From JAJDXO01 sp965221855 (lineage in GTDB: Bacteria; Pseudomonadota; Alphaproteobacteria; Rhodospirillales; UBA2165), in contig CBDCSV010000006.1 in assembly GCA_965221855.1 (NCBI GenBank), forward strand, positions 372,001 to 436,000: a DNA stretch of 64,000 bases, read 5' to 3'. Made by a program: the position numbers and the translations under genes. Positions 7,693 to 14,775 of this stretch are shown here, one piece after another (the first letter of the stretch is position 1; every line of letters starts with the position of its first letter). A model generated the notes under the pieces. That model was not told the origin of the DNA and made no database searches. It worked only from the letters and a program-made list of their open reading frames with translations.

Positions 7693-9521
7693 TCCGGGGT
7701 TTCTCCCTCATTGCCGCCGGCCGGGCCGCCGTCACCCGGCTGCTCCGCGGTCTCCGGCCCGAGGCGGCGCACGGTCTCGATGGTCGCGCCGGGGAAGGTC
7801 TCCAGGATGGACTTCACCAGCGGGGTTTCGGCGATGGCGGCCTTCTCCTCGGCCGTCTCCGCGTTCGCCTTTTGGGCGGCGGTTTGCCCGCCCGGTTGAT
7901 TTGACAGGGACACCATCCATCGTTCGCCGGTTTCCGCATGCAGGAACTTGGCAAGATCGCCGACGATTTCCTGCGGCGCGCCGTCCTCGAGGCTGAACTC
8001 GATCCGGCCGGGCTCGAAATGAACCGGGCGCACGTTGTTGATCAACTGAGCCTTCAACACGGGCTGGCCCTTCGTCTCGGCGAGGGCGATCACCTCGGCG
8101 AGGCTGGTGGGATGCGGCCGGGCATCGGAGACGGCCTCCGGTGACGGCGCGGCCACCGGTTCGGCGGCTACCGCGCCGGCGGGCGCGCTCCCGGGCCTCG
8201 GAGCCGAATTTGCCGGGGCCGGCGGGGAACCTGATCCCTTACTTGATCCCTGGGCGGGACCGCCGCCGTCGAGTTTCCTGAGCGCTTCCTCCGGCGTCGG
8301 CAGTTCGGACGCATAGGCCAGCCGGATCAGGATCATTTCGACCGCCTGAACGACCGAAGGCGCGCCCTGGGCTTCCTTGACGCCCTTCAGCAGCATCTGC
8401 CAGGCCCGGGCCAGGGCGCCCATGCCCAGACGGCCCGCCAGGTCGGCACCGCGTTCGGATTCGGCCTCCGGCACGCCCGCCGCCTCGGCCGCCGCCGGCA
8501 CCAGCTTGATCCGGGTGAGCCAGTGAGTGATCTCCAGCAAATCCTGAAGCACCTGCATGGGATCGGCGCCGTTGCGGTAGTCGTCCTCCAGGATGTCGAG
8601 GGCACGGACCGCATCGCCCGCGAACACGGCTTCGAGCAGGTCGAAGCCGCGGGTCCGGTCGGCCAGTCCCAGCATGTCGCGAACCTGATCCTCGGAAATT
8701 TCGCCATCGCCGCCGGCGCCGGTGGTGATCACCTGATCCAGGATGGACAGGCCGTCCCGGTGGGACCCGTCCGCCGCACGGGCGATGAGCTGAATGGCGC
8801 GGTCCGAAACCGCCGCCCCCTCGGATGCGGCGATACGCGCGAAATCGGCGCTCAGGTTCTCCACGCCGATCCGGCGGAGATCGAAACGCTGGCACCGGCT
8901 GAGGACGGTGATCGGCACCTTGCGGATTTCCGTCGTGGCGAAGATGAACTTCACGTGCTCCGGCGGCTCCTCGAGGGTCTTCAGCAACGCATTGAACGCA
9001 TTGCGGGACAGCATGTGCACTTCGTCGATGATGTAGACCTTGTAGCGGGCCGAGACCGGCCGGTAGCGCACCCCCTCGATCAGTTCCCGGATGTCGTCGA
9101 CGCCGGTACGGCTCGCCGCGTCCATCTCCAGCACATCCACGTGCCGGTCTTCGGCGATCGCCTTGCAATTCTCGCAAACGCCGCAGGGCTCGATGGTCGG
9201 TCCGCCGGTTCCGTCGGGTCCGATGCAATTCAGCGCCCGGGCGATGATCCGCGCCGTGGTGGTTTTGCCCACCCCCCGGACCCCGGTGAGAACGAAGGCA
9301 TGCGCCAATCGTCCCGAGGCGAAAGCGTTGGTGAGCGTCCGGACCATGGCCTCCTGGCCCACCAGATCCGAAAACCTCGACGGCCGGTACTTGCGCGCCA
9401 GCACCCGGTATTGGCCGGCGGCCTCTTCGTCTCCAAGGTCCAGCCCGGGCAGCGCGGCGGTCAGGCCGTCGGTTCCGCCTTCTGTCTCTTCACGGGTGTC
9501 TGGGCTGGCGTCGTCGGTCAT
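7689..9521 (-). CDS. dnaX: DNA polymerase III subunit gamma/tau
   Basis: 610 residues. The AAA+ clamp-loader module shows Walker A (GVRGVGKTTTARI), a zinc module (CGVCENCKAI with a preceding Cys), Walker B (YIIDEVHML), sensor 1 (FIFATTEIRKVP) and the SRC finger (VLSRCQRFDLRR). After about residue 400 comes a Pro/Ala-rich linker and a tau-type C-terminal domain (HPTSLAEVIALAETKGQPVL) that binds the polymerase core. It loads the beta clamp at the replication fork. It sits directly downstream of the SRP RNA gene in the same orientation (27 bases), the usual alphaproteobacterial order. Confidence 0.97.
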   Translation of the reverse strand: MTDDASPDTREETEGGTDGLTAALPGLDLGDEEAAGQYRVLARKYRPSRFSDLVGQEAMVRTLTNAFASGRLAHAFVLTGVRGVGKTTTARIIARALNCIGPDGTGGPTIEPCGVCENCKAIAEDRHVDVLEMDAASRTGVDDIRELIEGVRYRPVSARYKVYIIDEVHMLSRNAFNALLKTLEEPPEHVKFIFATTEIRKVPITVLSRCQRFDLRRIGVENLSADFARIAASEGAAVSDRAIQLIARAADGSHRDGLSILDQVITTGAGGDGEISEDQVRDMLGLADRTRGFDLLEAVFAGDAVRALDILEDDYRNGADPMQVLQDLLEITHWLTRIKLVPAAAEAAGVPEAESERGADLAGRLGMGALARAWQMLLKGVKEAQGAPSVVQAVEMILIRLAYASELPTPEEALRKLDGGGPAQGSSKGSGSPPAPANSAPRPGSAPAGAVAAEPVAAPSPEAVSDARPHPTSLAEVIALAETKGQPVLKAQLINNVRPVHFEPGRIEFSLEDGAPQEIVGDLAKFLHAETGERWMVSLSNQPGGQTAAQKANAETAEEKAAIAETPLVKSILETFPGATIETVRRLGPETAEQPGDGGPAGGNEGETPE

Positions 9522-9548
9522 GAACGCTGTCGGATTAGAGGATCGGGT

Positions 9549-9644
9549 GGAAGGCCGGACACGCGACCCGAGCGGAACTCGTTACGGCTGCTTCCTTCCG
9601 GACCTGACCGGGTTGGCGAGCGGCTCGTCCGCAGCCGACCTTCC
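9549..9644 (-). ncRNA. ffs: Signal recognition particle RNA (4.5S type, small)
   Basis: The minus strand carries the conserved SRP loop sequence GGTCAGGTCCGGAAGGAAGC followed by AGCC, identical to the apical domain IV that binds Ffh. The ends pair: 5' GGAAGGTCGG (9644 downwards) with 3' CCGGCCTTCC (ending 9549), giving a hairpin of about 96 nt without an Alu domain, as usual in Alphaproteobacteria. It directs membrane proteins to the translocon with Ffh/FtsY. Confidence 0.95.
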
Positions 9645-9650
9645 AAGGCG

Positions 9651-9681
9651 AGTATAGCAGGTGAGAGACGATGAGTCGCAA
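9651..9681 (-). promoter_or_regulatory. Promoter of the SRP RNA gene
   Basis: On the minus strand a TATACT box (9656-9651) lies seven bases before the first paired base of the RNA, with TTGCGA at 9681-9676 (spacing 19) as possible -35. The IS256 target duplication starts only five bases further upstream at 9686, so any upstream activating sequence has been replaced by the element end. Confidence 0.6.
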
Positions 9682-9693
9682 GTCACGTTGGCG

Positions 9694-10973
9694 GGTAACG
9701 TAAGGATTTATGTGTCAGGCGGGAGTGGGGTACTCCCTGTGGTTCACGACAACCGCAAGAAGGAGTACCCCGATGCCACAGCGAGCTGTGACGATTGAGA
9801 GCCTACCACAGGCCTTTGAGGTGGTGAAGGAGATGCAGGCAGACGGACTGGACTGGGGCGAGGGCTACCGCCCGCTCGGCCGCCAGGCGCTGGCCGGGAT
9901 CATCGAAGGCCGGATGGCCGAAGCGGTGGACCGCTGGCTCGACGGCCTCGATGGCAGCGCCATACGCGACCGGCGCAACGGCACCTACCGGCGCCGCCTG
10001 CTCAGCGAGCTCGGCGACATCGAGCTCAACGTGCCGCGCACCCGGCACTTCTGCCCGACCGAGGTTCTGAAGAGCTACGCAAGGCGCGCTCCAGAGATCG
10101 ACCGCGCCATCCTGGCCGGCTTCGTGCTGGGGCTCTCGACCCGCAAGGTCGGCGAGGTCCTGCTTGCCCTGCTCGGGCGTCCGGTCTCGGCCGCGACGGT
10201 GAGCCGGGTCGCCAAGACCCTCGATCTGTCGGTCGCCGCATTCCACCGCCGGCCGCTGAAGAACGCCTACAAGGCGCTGATGCTCGACGGCGTGGTGCTG
10301 GCCTGCAAGACCGGCGCCGGCGCGCTCAGGAGGCCGGTCCTGGTGGCGCTGGGCATACGGCACGACGGCAAGAAGGAGATTATCGACTTCCAACTCGCCG
10401 CCAGCGAGAGCGCCGCGGAGTGGGAGCGCTTCCTCACCGCGTTGCACCGCCGCGGCCTCACCGGCGAGGGCCTTGAGATGATCTGCGTTGATGGCGGCCA
10501 AGGCCTGCTCGCCGCCTTGCCGGTCGTCTATCACGGCATCCCGGTCCAGAGATGCTGGGCGCACAAGATGCGCAACATCCTCGACAAGGTCCGCAAGACC
10601 GACCAGGAGGCCGTCAAGGCCGACGTCCACGACGTCATGAACGCAGACACTCGGCCAAAGGCGCTCAGCGCCGCCCGCCGCTTCGCCGACGCCTGGGAGC
10701 AGACCTACCCCAAGGCCGTCGCCTGCCTGCGCAACGACCTCGACGACTTGCTCACCTGCTTCCGCTACAAGACCCTTGCCGAACGAAAGCAGGTCAGGAC
10801 CACCAACGCCATCGAACGACGGTTCCGGGAGGTCCGGAGACGAACCCGGCCCATGGGAACCTTCCAGGACAAGACCTCAATGGACCGCATCCTCTTCGCG
10901 GTCTTCATTCACGAAAACAAGTCTCAGGGAATCAGTACCCCTCTCTCCCTGACACACAACTCTTGACGTTACC
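9694..10973 (+). mobile_element. Complete IS256-family insertion sequence with 8-bp target duplication
   Basis: The 1280-bp element begins GGTAACGTAAGGATTTATGT and ends with the imperfect inverse (…CTGACACACAACTCTTGACGTTACC read as its last 25 bases, 20 of which pair with the left end). The octamer CGTTGGCG occurs at 9686-9693 and again at 10974-10981, an exact target duplication of the length expected for IS256. Intact ends, duplication and transposase suggest recent insertion and probable activity. Confidence 0.95.
9773..10966 (+). CDS. IS256-family transposase
   Basis: 397 residues from the ATG at 9773, which has AAGGAG eight bases upstream; a longer frame from 9710 lacks such a site. The mutator-type DDE core is visible: first Asp in YKALMLDGVVLACK, second in EMICVDGGQGLLAALP, Glu in TTNAIERRFREVRRRT. 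The N-terminal part (RNGTYRRRLLSELGDIELNV, PRTRHFCPTEVL) is also typical. It is uninterrupted, and its stop is seven bases from the right end of the element. Confidence 0.97.
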   Translation: MPQRAVTIESLPQAFEVVKEMQADGLDWGEGYRPLGRQALAGIIEGRMAEAVDRWLDGLDGSAIRDRRNGTYRRRLLSELGDIELNVPRTRHFCPTEVLKSYARRAPEIDRAILAGFVLGLSTRKVGEVLLALLGRPVSAATVSRVAKTLDLSVAAFHRRPLKNAYKALMLDGVVLACKTGAGALRRPVLVALGIRHDGKKEIIDFQLAASESAAEWERFLTALHRRGLTGEGLEMICVDGGQGLLAALPVVYHGIPVQRCWAHKMRNILDKVRKTDQEAVKADVHDVMNADTRPKALSAARRFADAWEQTYPKAVACLRNDLDDLLTCFRYKTLAERKQVRTTNAIERRFREVRRRTRPMGTFQDKTSMDRILFAVFIHENKSQGISTPLSLTHNS

Positions 10974-11154
10974 CGTTGGCGCCGCTTGCCCGAAACCCGG
11001 CTATGGCTCGACGATAAGTGAACCAGCCGTGCCGGGTGGCCAAAAACGGCCGCTAGTGAAGGGTTTGGCCGAGACCATTGCCTGAAACCGCCCGCTGTGT
11101 CAGGTTCCGCGCGCCTGAACAGAACATGCCGGAAGTCCGGCCGTTTGTAGCCGC

Positions 11155-12078
11155 ATGATCGATTTCGTCTTCACCAATATGATTCTGGACCGCGCCCACC
11201 ACCTGCGCACCGATCATGCGTGGATTGCCGAGCAGATCGCCGCCGGGCAGGCGCGGACGGTGACCGTTTGGCGGGACAAGGTGCTGATCCGGAACGCCGG
11301 CTCCGGCGAAGCGCTGATCGTCGAGGGCGCCAGCACGCTCCATGACGAAGCCTCCGAGCTGGTGTTTCTCGGCATGGACGGCGACACGGCCTATTTCGCC
11401 GCCGACATTTCGCATCTGGAGGAACCGTTTTCGGCCGCCATCCCCGGCGACGGCGATTTCGCGGACCTGAGGGCCCTTGCCCCCAACCTCGAGCACGGCA
11501 TCGCGTCCATGCTGGCCCATGCCCGCGCCCTCGGCTACTGGCACCGGACCCATCAATTCTGCGGCGTCTGCGGATCGCCCACCGAAAGCCGCAAGGCGGG
11601 CCACGAGCGGAAGTGCACCGACGAAACCTGCGGCAAGACGCATTTTCCGCGGACCGACCCGGCGGTGATCATGCTGGTGACCCACGACGGCGGCTCGGGC
11701 CCCTGCGCCCTGCTGGCCCAAAACAAGCGGTTCCCCTCGGGCATCCGGTTTTCCACCGTCGCCGGATTCGTCGAGCCGGGCGAGACGCTGGAACAGGCCG
11801 TCGCCCGCGAGGTCAAGGAAGAAACCGGCGTCGACGTGACCGATGTCGTCTATCAGGCATCCCAGCCCTGGCCGTTCCCCGCGTCCATCATGCTGGGGTT
11901 CCGCGCCCGCGCGCTCACCACCGAGATCACCATCCAGGATGACGAACTGACCGATGCGCGCTGGTTCACCCGGGATGAAGTGGCGGAACTGGCGGCCCGG
12001 GACGGTGTGCTGCCGCCGAGCAAATTCTCCATTTCCCGCTGGCTGATCGACACCTGGCTGGACGAGACGGCGGGCTAG
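11155..12078 (+). CDS. nudC: NAD(+) diphosphatase / NADH pyrophosphatase (Nudix)
   Basis: 307 residues with the NudC plan: N-terminal NADH-binding half, zinc ribbon (FCGVCGSPTESRKAGHERKC, then DETCGKTHFPRTDP) and Nudix box GFVEPGETLEQAVAREVKEE with TGV completing the GX5EX7REUXEEXGU pattern. The C-terminal SQPWPFPASIMLGF is the SQPWPFPxS motif that selects NADH-type substrates. It hydrolyses NAD(H) to NMN(H) and AMP and can remove NAD caps from RNA. The gene is the first one right of the IS256 element, 174 bases away. Confidence 0.95.
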   Translation: MIDFVFTNMILDRAHHLRTDHAWIAEQIAAGQARTVTVWRDKVLIRNAGSGEALIVEGASTLHDEASELVFLGMDGDTAYFAADISHLEEPFSAAIPGDGDFADLRALAPNLEHGIASMLAHARALGYWHRTHQFCGVCGSPTESRKAGHERKCTDETCGKTHFPRTDPAVIMLVTHDGGSGPCALLAQNKRFPSGIRFSTVAGFVEPGETLEQAVAREVKEETGVDVTDVVYQASQPWPFPASIMLGFRARALTTEITIQDDELTDARWFTRDEVAELAARDGVLPPSKFSISRWLIDTWLDETAG

Positions 12079-12084
12079 CCGGAG

Positions 12085-12942
12085 CTAATCTCCATTGAGC
12101 TCCTTGCGCGCCGGACTGGCCGGGAAGACGCCCAATATCTTCACTTCATGTGAGAAGAACTCAAGCTCCTCCAAGGCGAATTTGAGCCCCCGATGGTCCG
12201 GGTGGCCGTCCACCTCGGCGTAAAACCGGGTCGCCGAAAAGCCGCCGCCGATCATGTAGCTTTCCAGCTTGGTCATGTTGACATTGTTGGTCGCGAAGCC
12301 GCCCAGCGCCTTGTAGAGCGCCGCCGGGACGTTGCGGACATTGAACACGAAGCTGGTCACGACGGCCTCTTCGTCCGGCGAGGCTATCTCCTCGTCCGGG
12401 GACATGATGAGAAACCGGGTGGTGTTGTGTTCGGCGTCCTCGACGTTTTCCCGGAGTATATCCAGGCCATAGATCTCGGCGGCCAGTTCGGAGGCGATAG
12501 CGCCCTGGGTCGGATCCCCGGCGGCCGCGATGTCGTGGGCGGCCCCCGCCGTATCCGCGTGGACCACCGGCCCGACCCCCAGTTCCCGGATCATGTTCCG
12601 GCACTGATTGAGGGCATGGACGTGGCTGTGGACATGGGTGAGCTGGTCTTCGGCGGCGCCCTTTATCGCCAGGAGAGTGTGTTCCACCCGCTGGAAATGC
12701 TCACCGACAATGTGAAGCCCGGAATCCGGAAGCAGATGGTGGATGTCCGCGACCCGCCCGGCAACGGAGTTGTCGATCGGGATCATGGCGAGGTTCGCCG
12801 CGCCCTCGGCCACCGCGGCAAACGCGTCCTCGAAGGATGTGCAGGCGAGCGGCGTCATTTCCGGGTGCACCACCCGGCACGCCATATGAGAATTGGCGCC
12901 GTCCATCCCCTGAAAAGCGATGGCATGCAACCCTTCGGACAT
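12085..12942 (-). CDS. pheA: Prephenate dehydratase
   Basis: 285 residues, monofunctional: no chorismate mutase domain at the N-terminus. The catalytic half starts IAFQGMDGANSHMACRVVHP and includes MIPIDNSVAGRVADIHHLL and the conserved NTTRFLIMSPD. The C-terminal ACT domain (residues about 190-275) carries NNVNMTKLESYMIGGGFSAT, the phenylalanine-binding region; ESYM replaces the usual ESRP. It converts prephenate to phenylpyruvate in Phe synthesis with feedback inhibition by Phe. No Phe-rich leader is seen upstream. It converges on nudC (six bases between stops). Confidence 0.95.
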   Translation of the reverse strand: MSEGLHAIAFQGMDGANSHMACRVVHPEMTPLACTSFEDAFAAVAEGAANLAMIPIDNSVAGRVADIHHLLPDSGLHIVGEHFQRVEHTLLAIKGAAEDQLTHVHSHVHALNQCRNMIRELGVGPVVHADTAGAAHDIAAAGDPTQGAIASELAAEIYGLDILRENVEDAEHNTTRFLIMSPDEEIASPDEEAVVTSFVFNVRNVPAALYKALGGFATNNVNMTKLESYMIGGGFSATRFYAEVDGHPDHRGLKFALEELEFFSHEVKILGVFPASPARKELNGD

Positions 12943-13069
12943 GGGACCTCTCCGTCTTCCAACGCCTTGCGGAAGGCATTGATATTCAAGTCGTTTTCGC
13001 CGGCCGTCCGGACCGGCGAGACAATGGGCCGCCCCGTATATCCTGTTTTTGCCGTTTTTCCCATCCCCC

Positions 13070-13133
13070 TAGATCGGGTCATGTTTTGACGGAACCTCGG
13101 CGCGGTTTCGTCAAAACATGTGAATCCGATCTA
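13070..13133. repeat. 64-bp hairpin repeat, unit 1 (MITE-like)
   Basis: The outer arms TAGATCGG and CCGATCTA and the inner arms CATGTTTTGACGGAACC and GGTTTCGTCAAAACATG form a long hairpin. The left end resembles the left end of the IS630 element at 31674 (TAGAGCGTTTCATATTTTGA), including the shared TTTTGACGGAA. It is probably a non-autonomous relic moved by an IS630-type transposase. Confidence 0.7.
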
Positions 13134-13144
13134 TTTCAATCGTG

Positions 13145-13208
13145 TAGAGCCGATTCACATGGATTGTCGGCATCGCAAAGCGATTCCGACAATCCATGAT
13201 CGGCTCTA
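13145..13208. repeat. 64-bp hairpin repeat, unit 2
   Basis: TAGAGCCGAT…ATCGGCTCTA outer arms and CATGGATTGTCGG/CCGACAATCCATG inner arms. It has the same length as unit 1, lies 11 bases after it, and shares the GATTCACATG end sequence with the right arm of unit 1. Both lie in the gap between pheA and the cytochrome c gene (12943-13376); I see no gene in this gap. TTGACA at 13256-13261 with TAAACG 17 bases later could be the promoter of the cytochrome gene. Confidence 0.65.
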
Positions 13209-13376
13209 GGCATGAAGCGGCCGGGCAGTCTTTCGGACCGGCGATCCCCACATGATTGACAGGGCCCCGGCGACGGGCTAAACGCGAGGCCGGCTCTCGC
13301 TTTCGCCTCATACATTCGCGGACCCGGCCGGGTCCGGAAACAGGATCAAAGACCCATACAGGATTAGGATTGCCTC

Positions 13377-13904
13377 ATGTGGAGTATGAAAACCAATGTC
13401 GTCTTCGGCGCCATCCTCGTGGCCGCGTGGATGATCTGGGGAACGAACTATCTGGGCAATATCCTGATCCCGCACATCGAGATCGTGCACTCGGACGAGG
13501 ACACCGCGGCGCCCGCGGCGGCGCAGAAGGCGCCGGAGCCGGTCGTGCCGTTCCCGGTCCTGCTGGCCGAGGCGACCGCCAAGCGCGGCGAACGGGTCGC
13601 CAAGAAGTGCATCTCCTGCCATACTTTCGCCAGCGGCGACAAGAACAAGGTCGGTCCCAATCTTTGGTCGGTCTTTACCCGCGACCGGGCCGGCGCCGAC
13701 GGCTTCTCCTATTCGTCCGCCATGGCCGGCCTGGGCGGAAAATGGACGCTGGAGGACATGGACAAGTTTCTCTTGAAGCCGAAGGCCTTCCTCAAGGGCA
13801 CCAAGATGGCGTTCGCCGGCCTTCGAAAACCCACGGACCGGGCGGCGGTCATCGTCTACATGCGGGGCTTCGACAACTCCCCGGTCCCGCTGCCCGCACC
13901 GTAA
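13377..13904 (+). CDS. Membrane-anchored cytochrome c (CycM-like)
   Basis: 175 residues. Residues 8-25 (VVFGAILVAAWMIWGTNYLG) form an uncleaved N-terminal anchor, followed by an Ala/Pro linker and one class I cytochrome c domain with the haem motif CISCH in RGERVAKKCISCHTFASGDK. The distal Met ligand is in LKGTKMAFAGLRKP. Such proteins carry electrons from the bc1 complex to terminal oxidases in the periplasm. The product is close in layout to CycM/cytochrome c552 of Rhizobiales and Rhodospirillales. hisN follows 13 bases later and may be cotranscribed. Confidence 0.92.
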   Translation: MWSMKTNVVFGAILVAAWMIWGTNYLGNILIPHIEIVHSDEDTAAPAAAQKAPEPVVPFPVLLAEATAKRGERVAKKCISCHTFASGDKNKVGPNLWSVFTRDRAGADGFSYSSAMAGLGGKWTLEDMDKFLLKPKAFLKGTKMAFAGLRKPTDRAAVIVYMRGFDNSPVPLPAP

Positions 13905-13917
13905 GGCGGGGCGCCCG

Positions 13918-14691
13918 GTGAGTTCACCCGGGGACTTCGTTGACTTCGCCCACAGGCTGGCCGATGCGGCGCGGCCCATCATCGCCAAATATTTCCGTAC
14001 GACCGCCGGGCTGAGCGACAAGCCCGATTCCACGCCCGTGACCCTCGCCGATCAAGAGGCCGAGGCGGCCATGCGCGCACTGATCGAGGCGGAACAACCC
14101 GAGCACGGCATCCTCGGCGAGGAGGAAGGCGGCGTCCGGGAAGGCGCCGAATGGCTCTGGGTCCTGGATCCCATAGACGGCACCAAGGCGTTCGCCACCG
14201 GCAAACATTCGTTCGGGACCCTGATCGGCCTTGCCCGCGGCGGCATTCCGGTTCTCGGCGTGATCGATCAGCCGGTCCTGGAGGAGCGCTGGGTCGGCGG
14301 CGAGGGCGTGCCGACGACGCTCAACGGCATACCGGCGCGGGTCCGGGACTGCCCCTCGGCGTCGGAGGCCTGGATGTACGCAACCTCGCCCTACATGTTC
14401 CGGGGAAACGAAAAGACCGCCTTCGAACGCCTCGCCGAAACGGTCAAGCATCCCTTGTTCGGCACCGACTGTTACGGATACGCGCTGCTCACGTCCGGCT
14501 TCGTCGACCTGGTCTGCGAGGCGCGACTAAAGCCATGGGATTTCTGCGCGGTCGCGCCGGTGATCCAAGCCGCCGGCGGGGTGATGACGGACTGGTCCGG
14601 CGCCAAGCTAACCCTGGGCTCCGATGGCCGGGTATTGGCCGCCGGCGATGCACGCTGTCACGCGGACGCGTTGAAACTGCTTGCGGGCTAG
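13918..14691 (+). CDS. hisN: Histidinol-phosphatase, inositol monophosphatase family
   Basis: 257 residues from a GTG at 13918 preceded by a GGCGGGG stretch. The IMPase metal site is visible: ILGEEEGG, WVLDPIDGTKAFATGKHSFG (DPIDGT motif) and KPWDFCAVAPVIQAAGG (WD motif). The FATGKHSFGTLIG stretch after DPIDGT is typical of HisN-type histidinol phosphatases, so it likely performs the penultimate step of His synthesis. A broader IMPase role cannot be excluded from sequence alone. Confidence 0.88.
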   Translation: MSSPGDFVDFAHRLADAARPIIAKYFRTTAGLSDKPDSTPVTLADQEAEAAMRALIEAEQPEHGILGEEEGGVREGAEWLWVLDPIDGTKAFATGKHSFGTLIGLARGGIPVLGVIDQPVLEERWVGGEGVPTTLNGIPARVRDCPSASEAWMYATSPYMFRGNEKTAFERLAETVKHPLFGTDCYGYALLTSGFVDLVCEARLKPWDFCAVAPVIQAAGGVMTDWSGAKLTLGSDGRVLAAGDARCHADALKLLAG

Positions 14692-14775
14692 CCTGAAATC
14701 GACCGGAATCCCTTGCCGATTCGTTGGTTAACGGACAAATTGAACGCCAAGAACGTGCATCCGGGAGAGACCATC

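Noticed and set aside
5603..7735. Very long minus-strand frame (710 codons) over the lysozyme genes
   Set aside because: Antisense shadow in GC-rich DNA: Gly/Arg/Pro-rich sequence without domains, opposite to genes with clear motifs. The same holds for the long frames at 14728-16464, 18961-21150, 27765-29888, 33279-34883 and 53637-55844.
12855..13082. Minus-strand frame overlapping the pheA start
   Set aside because: It overlaps pheA in another frame and has no recognisable domain or ribosome site.
12943..13085. Phenylalanine leader peptide before pheA
   Set aside because: No Phe-rich short frame and no terminator/antiterminator pair on the minus strand upstream of the start.
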